Part shown: positions 1-7,252 of the stretch, piece by piece | Numbering within the stretch: position 1 is the stretch's first letter | Layout: each line of letters opens with the position of its first letter | Assembly: GCA_003133815.1 (NCBI GenBank) | Contig: PKZR01000270.1 | Location: forward strand, 2,569 to 35,072 | Source: Limisphaerales bacterium | GTDB taxonomy: Bacteria; Verrucomicrobiota; Verrucomicrobiia; Limisphaerales; UBA11358 | Reading direction: 5' to 3' | DNA length: 32,504 nt | Made by a program: the position numbers and the translations under genes | Notes under the pieces: generated by a model | What the model was told of the DNA's origin: nothing | Databases searched by the model: none | What the model saw: the letters and a program-made list of their open reading frames with translations, nothing else

Positions 1-497
1 TAAAGTGGACGCAGCCGCCCGCGCAATTTGTCTAGCGCGTAGCGATAGCGGCTTGCCGCCGTGTTCGGCGGAATATCCAGTGCGGCGGCAATTTCCTCAA
101 ACGTCATTTCGCCCCACAGTTTCAAATGGACGACGGCGCGCTGTTCTTCCGGCAATTCGCCGAGCGCAATTGCCAATTCTTCGCGGAAAACTTTTTCATC
201 GGGGTCATTTGCAGGCGCAAAAATTGAGATCGCTTCGGCGGCGAAATTTTCCTTCGTCCGCTCGCGCGTGCCGCGCCGCCGGATCAGATCAATCGCCGCA
301 TTGTGCGCGAGCCGGATGAGAAACGCGCGCTCCTCGCGGACGCCGTCGAGCAGTTTCGGTTCGCGCGCGAGCTTGACGAAAATTTCCTGGAGCAAATCGC
401 GCGTGTCGGCCTCGTCGCGTGTGAAATTCAGGAGAAAGGCAAAAAGCGGCTGCGCGTGCTTGTCGTAGAGCCGCTCGATTTCCGTTGCGCGGGGCAT
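1..497 (-). CDS. ECF-type RNA polymerase sigma factor, 3' end cut by the window edge
   Basis: The frame is open from ATG at 497 to the left edge (165 residues seen, no stop). An in-frame TAA lies three codons upstream of the ATG, so the start is well fixed. Region 2 is visible around residues 10-75 (LYDKHAQPLFAFLLNF, then DLLQEIFVKLAR and AFLIRLAHNAAIDLIRRR). Region 4 starts near residue 112 with ELPEEQRAVVHLKLWGEMTF followed by a helix-turn-helix (EEIAAALDIPPNTAASRYR). No other sigma regions fit between, so this is the short ECF class, which redirects RNA polymerase to stress or envelope promoters. It lies 35 bases after the membrane gene ending at 533 and is probably co-transcribed with it. 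A partner anti-sigma factor would be expected beyond position 1. Confidence 0.88.
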   Translation of the reverse strand, partial: MPRATEIERLYDKHAQPLFAFLLNFTRDEADTRDLLQEIFVKLAREPKLLDGVREERAFLIRLAHNAAIDLIRRRGTRERTKENFAAEAISIFAPANDPDEKVFREELAIALGELPEEQRAVVHLKLWGEMTFEEIAAALDIPPNTAASRYRYALDKLRGRLRPL

Positions 498-532
498 TTC
501 GTCTTAATGACGCGCCCGGCGTCGGGATTTGT

Positions 533-1030
533 CTAGCTTTTACGTGAGCAAAGTTTCTCCAATTCAGTTGTCCATTTTCGGCAGAACCAAAGCGGAATAA
601 AACCAAATATGCCAAATGAACAATCTATCAGTCGCCACCAAATCGGGATTCCGCGCAGACCGCCGAACACAAACGCATACGGCATCACCAGAACACAGGC
701 GATCAAACCGAAGTCAAAAAGCCAGCGGTTGCGGACTGGGTCGCGCAATGCACCGATGAAGACAATCGCGATGACAAAATGCCCGAACGCCAGCCAGTCC
801 GTGCCGTAGAAAAGAAACGAATGTTCCGCCTGCGTCTGCGCCAGCGCATCGCGAATCCGCAAAAACCAGCGCGCCATTTCGGATGATCCGCCATTTGACC
901 CGGAAAATTTCACTAGCAGATTCAATTCGCCTTGCAGCGGAATCGCCGTCACACCGCTGATAAACAAGCCTATGATGAACAGCCATGTCAGCAGTTTGAT
1001 CCGATGTCGCAAGCTTTGTTCACGCTTCAT
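533..1030 (-). CDS. Small integral membrane protein, unknown function
   Basis: 165 residues with about four hydrophobic segments (roughly 12-32, 78-95, 103-121 and 128-148), after a short basic N-terminus (MKREQSLRHRIK) that should stay in the cytoplasm. The stretch between the first two segments is polar and probably periplasmic. No catalytic motif is recognisable; I do not know its family. It follows the gene ending at 1074 by 43 bases and precedes the ECF sigma gene by 35 bases on the same strand. A link to sigma-factor sensing is possible but rests only on position. Confidence 0.75.
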   Translation of the reverse strand: MKREQSLRHRIKLLTWLFIIGLFISGVTAIPLQGELNLLVKFSGSNGGSSEMARWFLRIRDALAQTQAEHSFLFYGTDWLAFGHFVIAIVFIGALRDPVRNRWLFDFGLIACVLVMPYAFVFGGLRGIPIWWRLIDCSFGIFGFIPLWFCRKWTTELEKLCSRKS

Positions 1031-1073
1031 GTGCGAATTATTCTAGGCTTGGTTTTTCAAATTTTGCACGGTT

Positions 1074-1847
1074 CTATTCACGCGATTTCAATTTTGTTTC
1101 GCTGTCATGCAAATTCAAACAATCACCCCAGTGCGCGAGAAAGAATTTTTTCTCCGTCGGGAAAAACGTGTCCGCCGTCCCGAGAATCGGCCTCAGCGCC
1201 GTCGTCATCTGTACCGCGACGAGCAGAAAAATGACGACCCATGTGTGGAAACCCGCGTGCGACCGGGCGTTCGATTGCGAAAATCCGGCCTCCAAAAATC
1301 GCAGTCCGAAAATTGTCGCGATAAACCAGAAAATCAGATGCAGCGCGCCCATCCACGCGAGCGATTCCGTGGATTGCGAAAAAATCCACGCGACCGGCGC
1401 GAAGCCGATGAGCAGCATCGTCGTCAACATCAGCATCCCGGCGAGCAATCCAAAAATTTCGGAGAGCCGTGCGTGCGAACCGCTCAAACATGTGAAAATG
1501 TAAAGGCTAGGAAGACAGATGAGCGCGGATATCATCAGGCCTGCGGCGATTTTTACGGGCGCGATCCATAGCTGCTGCCCGCCGGAAAATGTTCCGACAA
1601 CCACTCCATAAATTAGGCTGCACACGATTGAAATGAACAGCATCGCCGCAATCAATTTTCCCGCGCCCGGCTGCCGCAGTTGAAACATCATCCGTCGCGG
1701 ATGACGCAGAAGGGCTTCAATCACGGCGATGATGTTCGGAATCGCGACGCGCTCCAGCGGGTCGTCGCCAAGCTGGCGCACGCCACTTGAAAGAATCGAC
1801 GGAATTACCGGCGGGATTTGCGGTGGGACTGGATTTTGTTCGTTCAT
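1074..1847 (-). CDS. Yip1-like multi-pass membrane protein A
   Basis: 257 residues. A proline-rich cytoplasmic head (MNEQNPVPPQIPPVIPS) is followed by a short soluble part up to about residue 65, then about five or six membrane segments (near 66-86, 94-115, 130-152, 163-183 and 200-220), and a polar tail. The plan of a soluble head followed by a bundle of helices resembles Yip1/YIPF-like bacterial membrane proteins, but no residue motif proves it. The preceding gene (1866-2588) has a similar plan, including a region before the first helix that mentions a gene-pair origin, and the two are 18 bases apart, so they may be old paralogues acting together. Specific function is unknown. Confidence 0.72.
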   Translation of the reverse strand: MNEQNPVPPQIPPVIPSILSSGVRQLGDDPLERVAIPNIIAVIEALLRHPRRMMFQLRQPGAGKLIAAMLFISIVCSLIYGVVVGTFSGGQQLWIAPVKIAAGLMISALICLPSLYIFTCLSGSHARLSEIFGLLAGMLMLTTMLLIGFAPVAWIFSQSTESLAWMGALHLIFWFIATIFGLRFLEAGFSQSNARSHAGFHTWVVIFLLVAVQMTTALRPILGTADTFFPTEKKFFLAHWGDCLNLHDSETKLKSRE

Positions 1848-1865
1848 AGGTCAATGAGTTTTGGT

Positions 1866-2588
1866 TTAGTTGTTGAAAATTTGTTGAAGCGATTGAAAGA
1901 CATTTTCATAAAAATTTCCTTGTAGCGCGGACGCGCGGAAAAATTCCACCGGAAGGTCAGGCGAACCGATGAATGGCCGCAGAATCCACGAAAGCTGGCT
2001 GCCCAGAAATAAATTTCCCGCCAGCCACGCAAACAGGACGCGAAGCGCAACCGCCCTGCTTCCGCCGAGCCGCGCGAGCAGTTGAAACAGCCGGACATTT
2101 CCAGTCATACCTGCGAACGCAATGACAACGACGTTGATGAGTTTGATAAGATTGTAAGTTGAGCCGGAAATGGTTTGCGGCGAAATCGGCGGCGCGTTCC
2201 AAATCATAAAAGCGAGCAGCGGGCTGAACGCGCCCAGAATCGCCGCCGCAATGGTGAAGCTCATCACGATCGCGGAGAACGACTGGCGGAACGGGATGTT
2301 TAGGCCGAGCAGCGGTGCGAACATGGCATTAATGAGCGAGTTGCCGATGGTCGTCAATAAAATGATGAGCGGAAATTTGATCGCGACATAAAGCGCCTGC
2401 TGCGGATCGCGCCACCAACCCATCGCCGCGCCGTAAAGTCCCGCGCCAAAAATGATGACGGTGACGTGCAGCAGAAATCTGCGCGCGTTCCAGGATTCGC
2501 TCCACATGGAAATCGTTCCCGTTTCACCGCGCAGGAGCGTGGCTATTTCAGCCGGATGGGTCTTTAATTTTGCGGATGGTGCGGGCAT
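1866..2588 (-). CDS. Yip1-like multi-pass membrane protein B
   Basis: 240 residues. Residues 1-38 are soluble (KLKTHPAEIATLLRGETGTI), then about five or six hydrophobic segments (near 39-58, 68-90, 105-128, 150-168, 183-203). Its ATG at 2588 shares one base with the TAA of the gene upstream (TAATG), which supports this start and translational coupling. The region after the first helix (WWRDPQQALYVAIKFPLIIL) suggests a family of bacterial membrane proteins of unknown function near Yip1. No enzyme motif is visible. It may be a partner of the similarly built protein encoded by the next gene. Confidence 0.72.
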   Translation of the reverse strand: MPAPSAKLKTHPAEIATLLRGETGTISMWSESWNARRFLLHVTVIIFGAGLYGAAMGWWRDPQQALYVAIKFPLIILLTTIGNSLINAMFAPLLGLNIPFRQSFSAIVMSFTIAAAILGAFSPLLAFMIWNAPPISPQTISGSTYNLIKLINVVVIAFAGMTGNVRLFQLLARLGGSRAVALRVLFAWLAGNLFLGSQLSWILRPFIGSPDLPVEFFRASALQGNFYENVFQSLQQIFNN

Positions 2589-3304
2589 TAAAATTCTGCA
2601 GATTGTTTGGTGATTTCAGATTTTACGCGAGATCGCAGCAAAAATTCCCGTCCGATTTGCAGCACCGGCGCGGACATCAACGCCAATGCCGCGCAAAACA
2701 GCGGCCAGTTAAATCGGGCGGGCAGCATGGACCGAATCGCATCCAAATTGTGATGCGCGGCGGCAATGGAATCCGCCATGAAAACATAAAGCGCAAGCGC
2801 GACGCCGGTGAAATTTAATATCCACGCCCGCCAGCTTGACAGCATCGGGGTGTGTTTCCGTTCAAACTGGCAGGCGAACGTGCCCCATAAAATCAACAGC
2901 AGCGAAATCAAACCCGGTGCGAGCACCGGCCCCCACCACGGCAACGGCAGCAAAAATAGAACGTCCCAATCCAGCAACGAGTGCGGCCAGCCGCAAATGA
3001 TTTTCAGAAAGACATAATAAAAAACATCCCACACGCCAAACGCAATGACGGCGTAGCCGATTCGCGCCCGCCACGTCCGTCCCGCGAGAAAACCTACGGC
3101 AAACAGCATGACCAGCGTGGCCAGCTCGCGCGGCAGTTCCACCGAGGCAAATCCGCCGATGATGGGCAGCGGATCGGGTTGATATGGTTCGATGCGGTCA
3201 ATCATCGAGCGCAGATAAAACACCACCGCCGATTCCACCCATGCCATGGCGGCGGCGTAGATCACGACCATCCACCAGCGATGCCATTTAGATTTGAGTT
3301 TCAT
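2588..3304 (-). CDS. Integral membrane protein, unknown function
   Basis: 238 residues with about six membrane segments (near 11-29, 60-75, 80-105, 122-142, 155-175, 198-215). The first periplasmic loop (YLRSMIDRIEPYQPDPLPII) and a tryptophan-rich middle (WDVLFLLPLPWWGPVLAPG) look like features of a conserved family, but I cannot name it. Its ATG overlaps the TGA of the upstream gene (ATGA, 3301-3304) and its own stop overlaps the next start, so it is locked into the operon that begins with ispH. Confidence 0.72.
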   Translation of the reverse strand: MKLKSKWHRWWMVVIYAAAMAWVESAVVFYLRSMIDRIEPYQPDPLPIIGGFASVELPRELATLVMLFAVGFLAGRTWRARIGYAVIAFGVWDVFYYVFLKIICGWPHSLLDWDVLFLLPLPWWGPVLAPGLISLLLILWGTFACQFERKHTPMLSSWRAWILNFTGVALALYVFMADSIAAAHHNLDAIRSMLPARFNWPLFCAALALMSAPVLQIGREFLLRSRVKSEITKQSAEF

Positions 3305-4218
3305 GTTTTTTGTTTGGTGGAGCTTTCAGTTTTACCTGCCGTTACGTTGATGAGCTTTGCCATGAGTTCCACGGGCTTGATGGCGAGGTAAGTGAAATCC
3401 GCCAGCCACGCCGACTTGATCTGGGTGGCGATCACCGGGCCAAGGCGGTTGTAGCCGCAGCGGAATATCCGGTGGCTGCGCGGCGCGCGATTTCGCCACA
3501 GATTTTCTAACTGCCAGAACGTGAGGAGCTGTTGATTTGCCATCCGCCTGCGACCTTTGTGTTCAATTTCAAAATGCGGGCCGACAATTTTCGCATGGCC
3601 GCGACCTGCCGCCGTGACTATGAAACAATCGGATGGGGGCTTGTCCGGCAGCGACGCATACAGGCTGCGCGACCACAGCCAGCTCACCAGCCAGAACGGC
3701 AGGGAACCAACCAGCGAAATGAAATTTGGCCAGAAGCTGAAACGGGAGGCCTTGATCAGTTGCGCGGCGCGAATCGAATACCATGCCGCAACATAAAATG
3801 GCACCAGCAGCCATAATTTGGGGACGTCTGCCTCGGATCCGAGGCACACCATGCCAAACAAGAAACAAATTGTGGCAACGATTGCTCCCAGAAAAAATCC
3901 GACGACAATCCAACGCGAGGTGCGATTTTCGACACGAAGGATTTCCAGCGCATACAAGGCTGCTGTCGCCAGCAGCACCAGCGGTGTCAGCGCCAGCTTC
4001 CCTGCGATAAAGCAGTCCAGCCAGCCGTAAGCGCACGCGCCCTTCCATTCCGGCTCCATGAAAGAACTCAATAAAAAAACGACCAATGGCACCACGACTC
4101 CTACAAACGACAGGATCAACGCGATGAACAAGCGGCGCCACGATTTTTCTTTCAACACCGGCGGCAAGGCCAGCGCTGATAAAATTCCGATGAGGAGAAT
4201 CCAAGGTGCAAGAATCAT
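3301..4218 (-). CDS. Six-TM membrane protein with a CFI-box-like C-terminal domain
   Basis: 305 residues. The N-terminal two thirds hold about six hydrophobic helices (near 3-20, 29-52, 72-93, 104-126, 135-152, 165-184). A polar C-terminal domain opens with Cys198 in DCFIVTAAGRGH and ends with a HRIFRCGYNRLGPVIA stretch. That layout (Cys-Phe-Ile, Thr-Ala-Ala, then an Arg/Tyr/Pro-rich segment) resembles the C-terminal CFI box found on many bacterial surface or envelope proteins, whose role is not settled. The start overlaps the ispH stop (ATGA, 4215-4218), so it is translationally coupled to ispH. The CFI assignment is by eye and may be a divergent relative only. Confidence 0.7.
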   Translation of the reverse strand: MILAPWILLIGILSALALPPVLKEKSWRRLFIALILSFVGVVVPLVVFLLSSFMEPEWKGACAYGWLDCFIAGKLALTPLVLLATAALYALEILRVENRTSRWIVVGFFLGAIVATICFLFGMVCLGSEADVPKLWLLVPFYVAAWYSIRAAQLIKASRFSFWPNFISLVGSLPFWLVSWLWSRSLYASLPDKPPSDCFIVTAAGRGHAKIVGPHFEIEHKGRRRMANQQLLTFWQLENLWRNRAPRSHRIFRCGYNRLGPVIATQIKSAWLADFTYLAIKPVELMAKLINVTAGKTESSTKQKT

Positions 4219-5084
4219 GCGAGAATTTGTTCAGGTCGCATCAAAGGCTTGTTTTGCAGGTTATTCAACCATTCGTTGACTTTTTGAATGACTTCGTCCG
4301 GCGTCGAAGTTCCCGCCGTTATGCCGACAACGTCATCGTCGCAAAACCATTCCACGCGTAGATCGTCCGCCATCTGGACGTGATGAACGCGCTGACAAAA
4401 TTGCGAACAGGTTTGCACCAATTCATGCGTGTTGTTGCTGTGCGCGCCACCAATGACAACCACCACATCGCACTTTTGCGCCAGTTCGACCGCTGCGCTT
4501 TGACGCTGCTTAGTCGGCTGGCAGACGGTGTCAATGAAGCACACCTCCGATTTCGGATAGCCCTCGCGGATCAATTGCACCAGCCGTCTGACTTTTTCAA
4601 TGGGTTGCGTGGTTTGTGAAATAATTCCAAAGCGCGAACGCTCCTGAAGTTTTGAAATATCTTCCTCGACCAGCACCACATCGAACTCAGCCAAATCTTC
4701 CGTCATGCCACGAACTTCAACATGATCGCGCTTGCCGATCACAACCGGGTGAAAACCTTCCTCCACAAGCTTCTTCAAACTGCGATGCGCAACGTGAACA
4801 AGTGGACACGTAGCCTCCAGCACGTTCAATCCGCGCCGACGCGTTTCTTTCAAAACGCGTTCGGACGCGCCGTGCGCCGTGACCATCACCGTTTGCGTTC
4901 CGACATTGGCAGATTGCCGCTCAAAGCGAATTCCCTTCGCACGCAATTCCGCCAGCACGGCTTCGTTGTGGACCAAATCGCCCAGAACCGTAAGCGGCTC
5001 GCGTTCCACCGACTCCAAAGCCAGGGCAATGGCATCCTTTACCCCAAAACACATTCCCAGATGTTCGGCGCGTATGATTTTCAT
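4215..5084 (-). CDS. ispH: 4-hydroxy-3-methylbut-2-enyl diphosphate reductase
   Basis: IspH (LytB) is the last enzyme of the MEP isoprenoid pathway: it reductively removes the hydroxyl from HMBPP, giving IPP and DMAPP, with an oxygen-sensitive iron-sulfur cluster in the cytoplasm. The three conserved cluster cysteines are present: Cys12 (GMCFGVKDA), Cys93 (ATCPLVHVAHR) and Cys188 (DTVCQPTKQRQ). Substrate-binding histidines appear at His39 (LVHNEAV), His71 (TAHGAS) and His121. The usual HPEV motif is HVEV here, so it belongs to a divergent IspH branch. 289 residues is within family range. It is the first gene of a unit of membrane-protein genes and sits directly behind an operator-like palindrome at 5089-5105. 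Confidence 0.95.
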   Translation of the reverse strand: MKIIRAEHLGMCFGVKDAIALALESVEREPLTVLGDLVHNEAVLAELRAKGIRFERQSANVGTQTVMVTAHGASERVLKETRRRGLNVLEATCPLVHVAHRSLKKLVEEGFHPVVIGKRDHVEVRGMTEDLAEFDVVLVEEDISKLQERSRFGIISQTTQPIEKVRRLVQLIREGYPKSEVCFIDTVCQPTKQRQSAAVELAQKCDVVVVIGGAHSNNTHELVQTCSQFCQRVHHVQMADDLRVEWFCDDDVVGITAGTSTPDEVIQKVNEWLNNLQNKPLMRPEQILA

Positions 5085-5088
5085 ATTA

Positions 5089-5105
5089 ACTTTGTATCAC
5101 AAAGT
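5089..5105. promoter_or_regulatory. Operator-like palindrome upstream of ispH
   Basis: ACTTTGTATCACAAAGT has perfect 7-base arms around a 3-base centre. It ends four bases before the ispH ATG, so a bound protein would block transcription or translation of the ispH unit. The same half-sites with the same spacing occur at 6082-6098, before the unit that encodes the winged-helix regulator (5141-5449). I infer it is that regulator's binding site. Confidence 0.5.
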
Positions 5106-5140
5106 AAAAGACCGCAGGCTTCCATTTCCGTTCAAAATAA

Positions 5141-5449
5141 TTATTTGGGTCTGTTCTGCCGGACTATTTTTTCCAGCAGGTTGATGTATTCAGCAAAGGC
5201 TTTGCGGCCCGGAGCCGTGAGCGAGCAGGTTGTGAGCGGGCGGTTGTTTTGGAATGATTTTGCGACGGCGATGTAACCCTCCTGCTGCAATGCTTTTATA
5301 TGCGTTGTGAGATTGCCGTCGGTCATTTCAAGCGCGTCGCGCAGCTCGGTAAACGACAGTTCCGGCGTGGCCGCGAGCATGGACATGATCGCCAGCCGGC
5401 CCTTTTCGTGGATCACACGGTCGATCTGTAAAAATGGTTCCGGGTTCAC
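5141..5449 (-). CDS. Winged-helix transcriptional regulator (ArsR/MarR-like)
   Basis: 102 residues from a GTG at 5449, which overlaps the TGA of the upstream membrane gene (GTGA, 5446-5449). This start removes an upstream extension that reads out of the membrane gene. The body is one winged helix: a helix with KGRLAIMSML, a helix-turn-helix (LSFTELRDALEMTDGNLTTH), and a wing around GYIAVAKSF, ending in a dimer-type helix (AEYINLLEKIV). This build is typical of small regulators co-encoded with a membrane protein of unknown role. Palindromes before its own unit and before ispH suggest autoregulation and control of the ispH unit. Confidence 0.85.
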   Translation of the reverse strand: MNPEPFLQIDRVIHEKGRLAIMSMLAATPELSFTELRDALEMTDGNLTTHIKALQQEGYIAVAKSFQNNRPLTTCSLTAPGRKAFAEYINLLEKIVRQNRPK

Positions 5450-6075
5450 GCGACGGGATTTTTCTTCTCGGTCAGATACAAATACGCGCCGTAAGCAAGA
5501 TGCAGCACACCGAAGAAAAAGCCCATGAGCCACTGTGAGTTTATCTCAATCTTCGGTTGGACAACCGCCAAGAAAAAAAGGAAAGCGCAAGCAAAGCCAA
5601 TAAAAATCCACCCAATCCATTTCATGCCGCGTGGCATGAAAAATCCAGCTGCGTGCAATGCGCATCCATAAAAGAGCAGCCAGACCAATGTCAACAGCAG
5701 GTTGAATCCGCCACCAGCGTCGCCGCTCATGAGATACACGACCACCAAGCTAACGCACATTCCCGAAGTCAATGGCGGCAATAAGGCCTGCGCCACGCGC
5801 CGGGTCGGAGGCGACCAGAAGCTTTCGTTGTCTTTCAACGCCTGTCGTCGGGCAATGAAAAATGCGCCTGCGATTACAAAAATGGACGCGCTGAGCCAAA
5901 GGACACCAAACTCCCGTGTCGAATCTAGATGAAAGATCAAACCCAGCGTGGCGGCAATGACGCCCAAAACTCCTGCAAATAGCATTATCGGTGCGAGCGC
6001 ACGGCGATAAAGCGCGGAGCGTTCCATTAAGGTGCGGATGGTTTGCAGGTTTTCTTCGGCCCAGTTCGGATGCAT
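5446..6075 (-). CDS. Six-TM membrane protein paired with a winged-helix regulator
   Basis: 209 residues from the ATG at 6075 (MHPNWAEENLQTIRTLMERS), preferred over 6159 because the extra 28 residues would run through the palindrome at 6082-6098. A short cytoplasmic helix is followed by six hydrophobic segments (near 24-46, 56-76, 93-115, 119-145, 150-168, 178-200). I recognise no catalytic residues. Gene pairs of this kind (membrane protein plus small winged-helix regulator, overlapping stop and start) are common in Verrucomicrobiota and Bacteroidota; the membrane protein's job is not known. The stop codon overlaps the regulator's GTG. Confidence 0.78.
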   Translation of the reverse strand: MHPNWAEENLQTIRTLMERSALYRRALAPIMLFAGVLGVIAATLGLIFHLDSTREFGVLWLSASIFVIAGAFFIARRQALKDNESFWSPPTRRVAQALLPPLTSGMCVSLVVVYLMSGDAGGGFNLLLTLVWLLFYGCALHAAGFFMPRGMKWIGWIFIGFACAFLFFLAVVQPKIEINSQWLMGFFFGVLHLAYGAYLYLTEKKNPVA

Positions 6076-6081
6076 GAGTTC

Positions 6082-6098
6082 ACTTTGCGTTGCAAAGC
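6082..6098. promoter_or_regulatory. Operator-like palindrome upstream of the membrane-protein/regulator unit
   Basis: ACTTTGCGTTGCAAAGC contains perfect CTTTGC/GCAAAG arms. It shares the ACTTTG-N5-CAAAG pattern with the site at 5089-5105. It sits seven bases before the ATG at 6075 and would cover the ribosome entry region or transcription start of the unit encoding the regulator, which fits autoregulation. Confidence 0.48.
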
Positions 6099-6205
6099 AG
6101 GCATTGACAAGCACAAAATCTGCTTGAAGAAACTGAAAAATCTGCATGGAATAAAGCAAATTATATTCTTCATGCCATGGTGTCTTTATGGTTATTTATT
6201 TGCAG

Positions 6206-6586
6206 ATGCCGCCGCCGAAAAAAGTTTCCGCCCGCCAAAAAGTTCTCGCACAATGGCGTGGCGTGGACCTTGCGCCGATTGAGACAGCCAAGGCAATCCG
6301 TGCACGCGACGCAGGCAAAGTCGTCGCAAAAGTCCTGTCAGACTTGAAAATGGATTCACGCCGCGCCGATATTGAAATTGTGAAAGTCTGGAATGAGTTG
6401 CTAGACCCGAACATCACCGCACACGCGCAGCCGCACAATCTGCACAAGGGAACTTTGTTTGTGAACGTGGACAGCAGCTCGTGGCTATCGGAAATCGTCC
6501 GTTACCGCCGCAAGGAAATCCTGGATCGCCTCCAGCACAGCTTCGGGAAAAACCTCATCCAGAAAATCTCCTTCCGCGTCGGCTGA
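6206..6586 (+). CDS. dciA: DUF721/DciA-family protein, putative replicative-helicase loader
   Basis: 126 residues from the ATG at 6206 (MPPPKKVSARQ); an in-frame ATG at 6188 would add six residues, and neither has a clear ribosome binding site. The core VKVWNELLDPNITAHAQPHN followed by GTLFVNVDSSSWLSEIVRYR is the DUF721 signature: a conserved Trp, then a beta strand ending in a second Trp. DciA proteins help load the DnaB helicase at the origin in most bacteria that lack DnaC. It stands alone, divergent from the unit starting at 6075 and convergent with sixA. Confidence 0.82.
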   Translation: MPPPKKVSARQKVLAQWRGVDLAPIETAKAIRARDAGKVVAKVLSDLKMDSRRADIEIVKVWNELLDPNITAHAQPHNLHKGTLFVNVDSSSWLSEIVRYRRKEILDRLQHSFGKNLIQKISFRVG

Positions 6587-6647
6587 AGTTGGAGCTCAAG
6601 CTTCACTTGTTTGGTTTCGAGGACACACTAAGGCGCAAACTCTCACT

Positions 6648-7151
6648 TCACGCCATCAATTCCATCTGCCTCGGCGTAAGCAGCCACGCGAGCGTCGCGC
6701 AATGGCCGTATTCCAACTCCTCCGTTTCCAATTTACACAGGCTGCCTTTCTTCAGGTCAATTGTCGCTCCCGTGCCACCAGATGCCAGCAACGCTATGAA
6801 CCGGCTTAAAAATGGTTCGTGGCCAACAATTAAAATATTTTCCGGCGCGGGTTTCAAGCCGTTCAATTGCCGGATCAAAGCCTGCGGGTTTCCACCGGGA
6901 ATTAAATCGTCCGAGAACATGAGCTTCTTTTGGAGCTTGAAATGTTTGGCGACAATCTCAGCCGTTTGCCTCGCACGCAAATAAGGGCTGGAAATGATCG
7001 CATCAAAGGACAAACCCATTTTCTCCATCGCGTCTGCAGCTTCGCGAAGGCGCTGCTCGCCTTTCGGAATCAGCGGGCGCTCGGCGTCGGTATTGATTCC
7101 CGGCGAGCCGGGTTCCATCGCGATTCCATGGCGCAAAATGTATACGTTCAT
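6648..7151 (-). CDS. sixA: Phosphohistidine phosphatase SixA (histidine phosphatase superfamily)
   Basis: 167 residues from the ATG at 7151. The catalytic RHG is at residues 7-9 (YILRHGIAM), the second conserved Arg is in SSPYLRARQTAEI, and the second catalytic His is in IVGHEPFLS. Short length and the absence of the large insert of phosphoglycerate mutases place it in the SixA group, which removes phosphate from histidine residues of phosphotransfer proteins in the cytoplasm. It is close to and divergent from the Ppx/GppA gene (101 bases apart), a pairing that is common in other bacteria and suggests a shared link to phosphate metabolism. Confidence 0.87.
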   Translation of the reverse strand: MNVYILRHGIAMEPGSPGINTDAERPLIPKGEQRLREAADAMEKMGLSFDAIISSPYLRARQTAEIVAKHFKLQKKLMFSDDLIPGGNPQALIRQLNGLKPAPENILIVGHEPFLSRFIALLASGGTGATIDLKKGSLCKLETEELEYGHCATLAWLLTPRQMELMA

Positions 7152-7252
7152 GAATGAAAATCTAATCCGTCGCGCGCTGAATGCAATGCCGCGCAAAATG
7201 TAACAATTTTCATTTTGGTTTTGGCGGCGGCGTTTCCTATTTTGTCAGCCCG

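Noticed and set aside
303..536. Plus-strand frame opposite the sigma factor
   Set aside because: The minus strand reads a well-formed ECF sigma factor across the same bases.
6160..6165. TATAAT on the minus strand upstream of 6075 as a promoter
   Set aside because: No acceptable -35 box at the right distance (TAAAGA is present instead), so it is not called.
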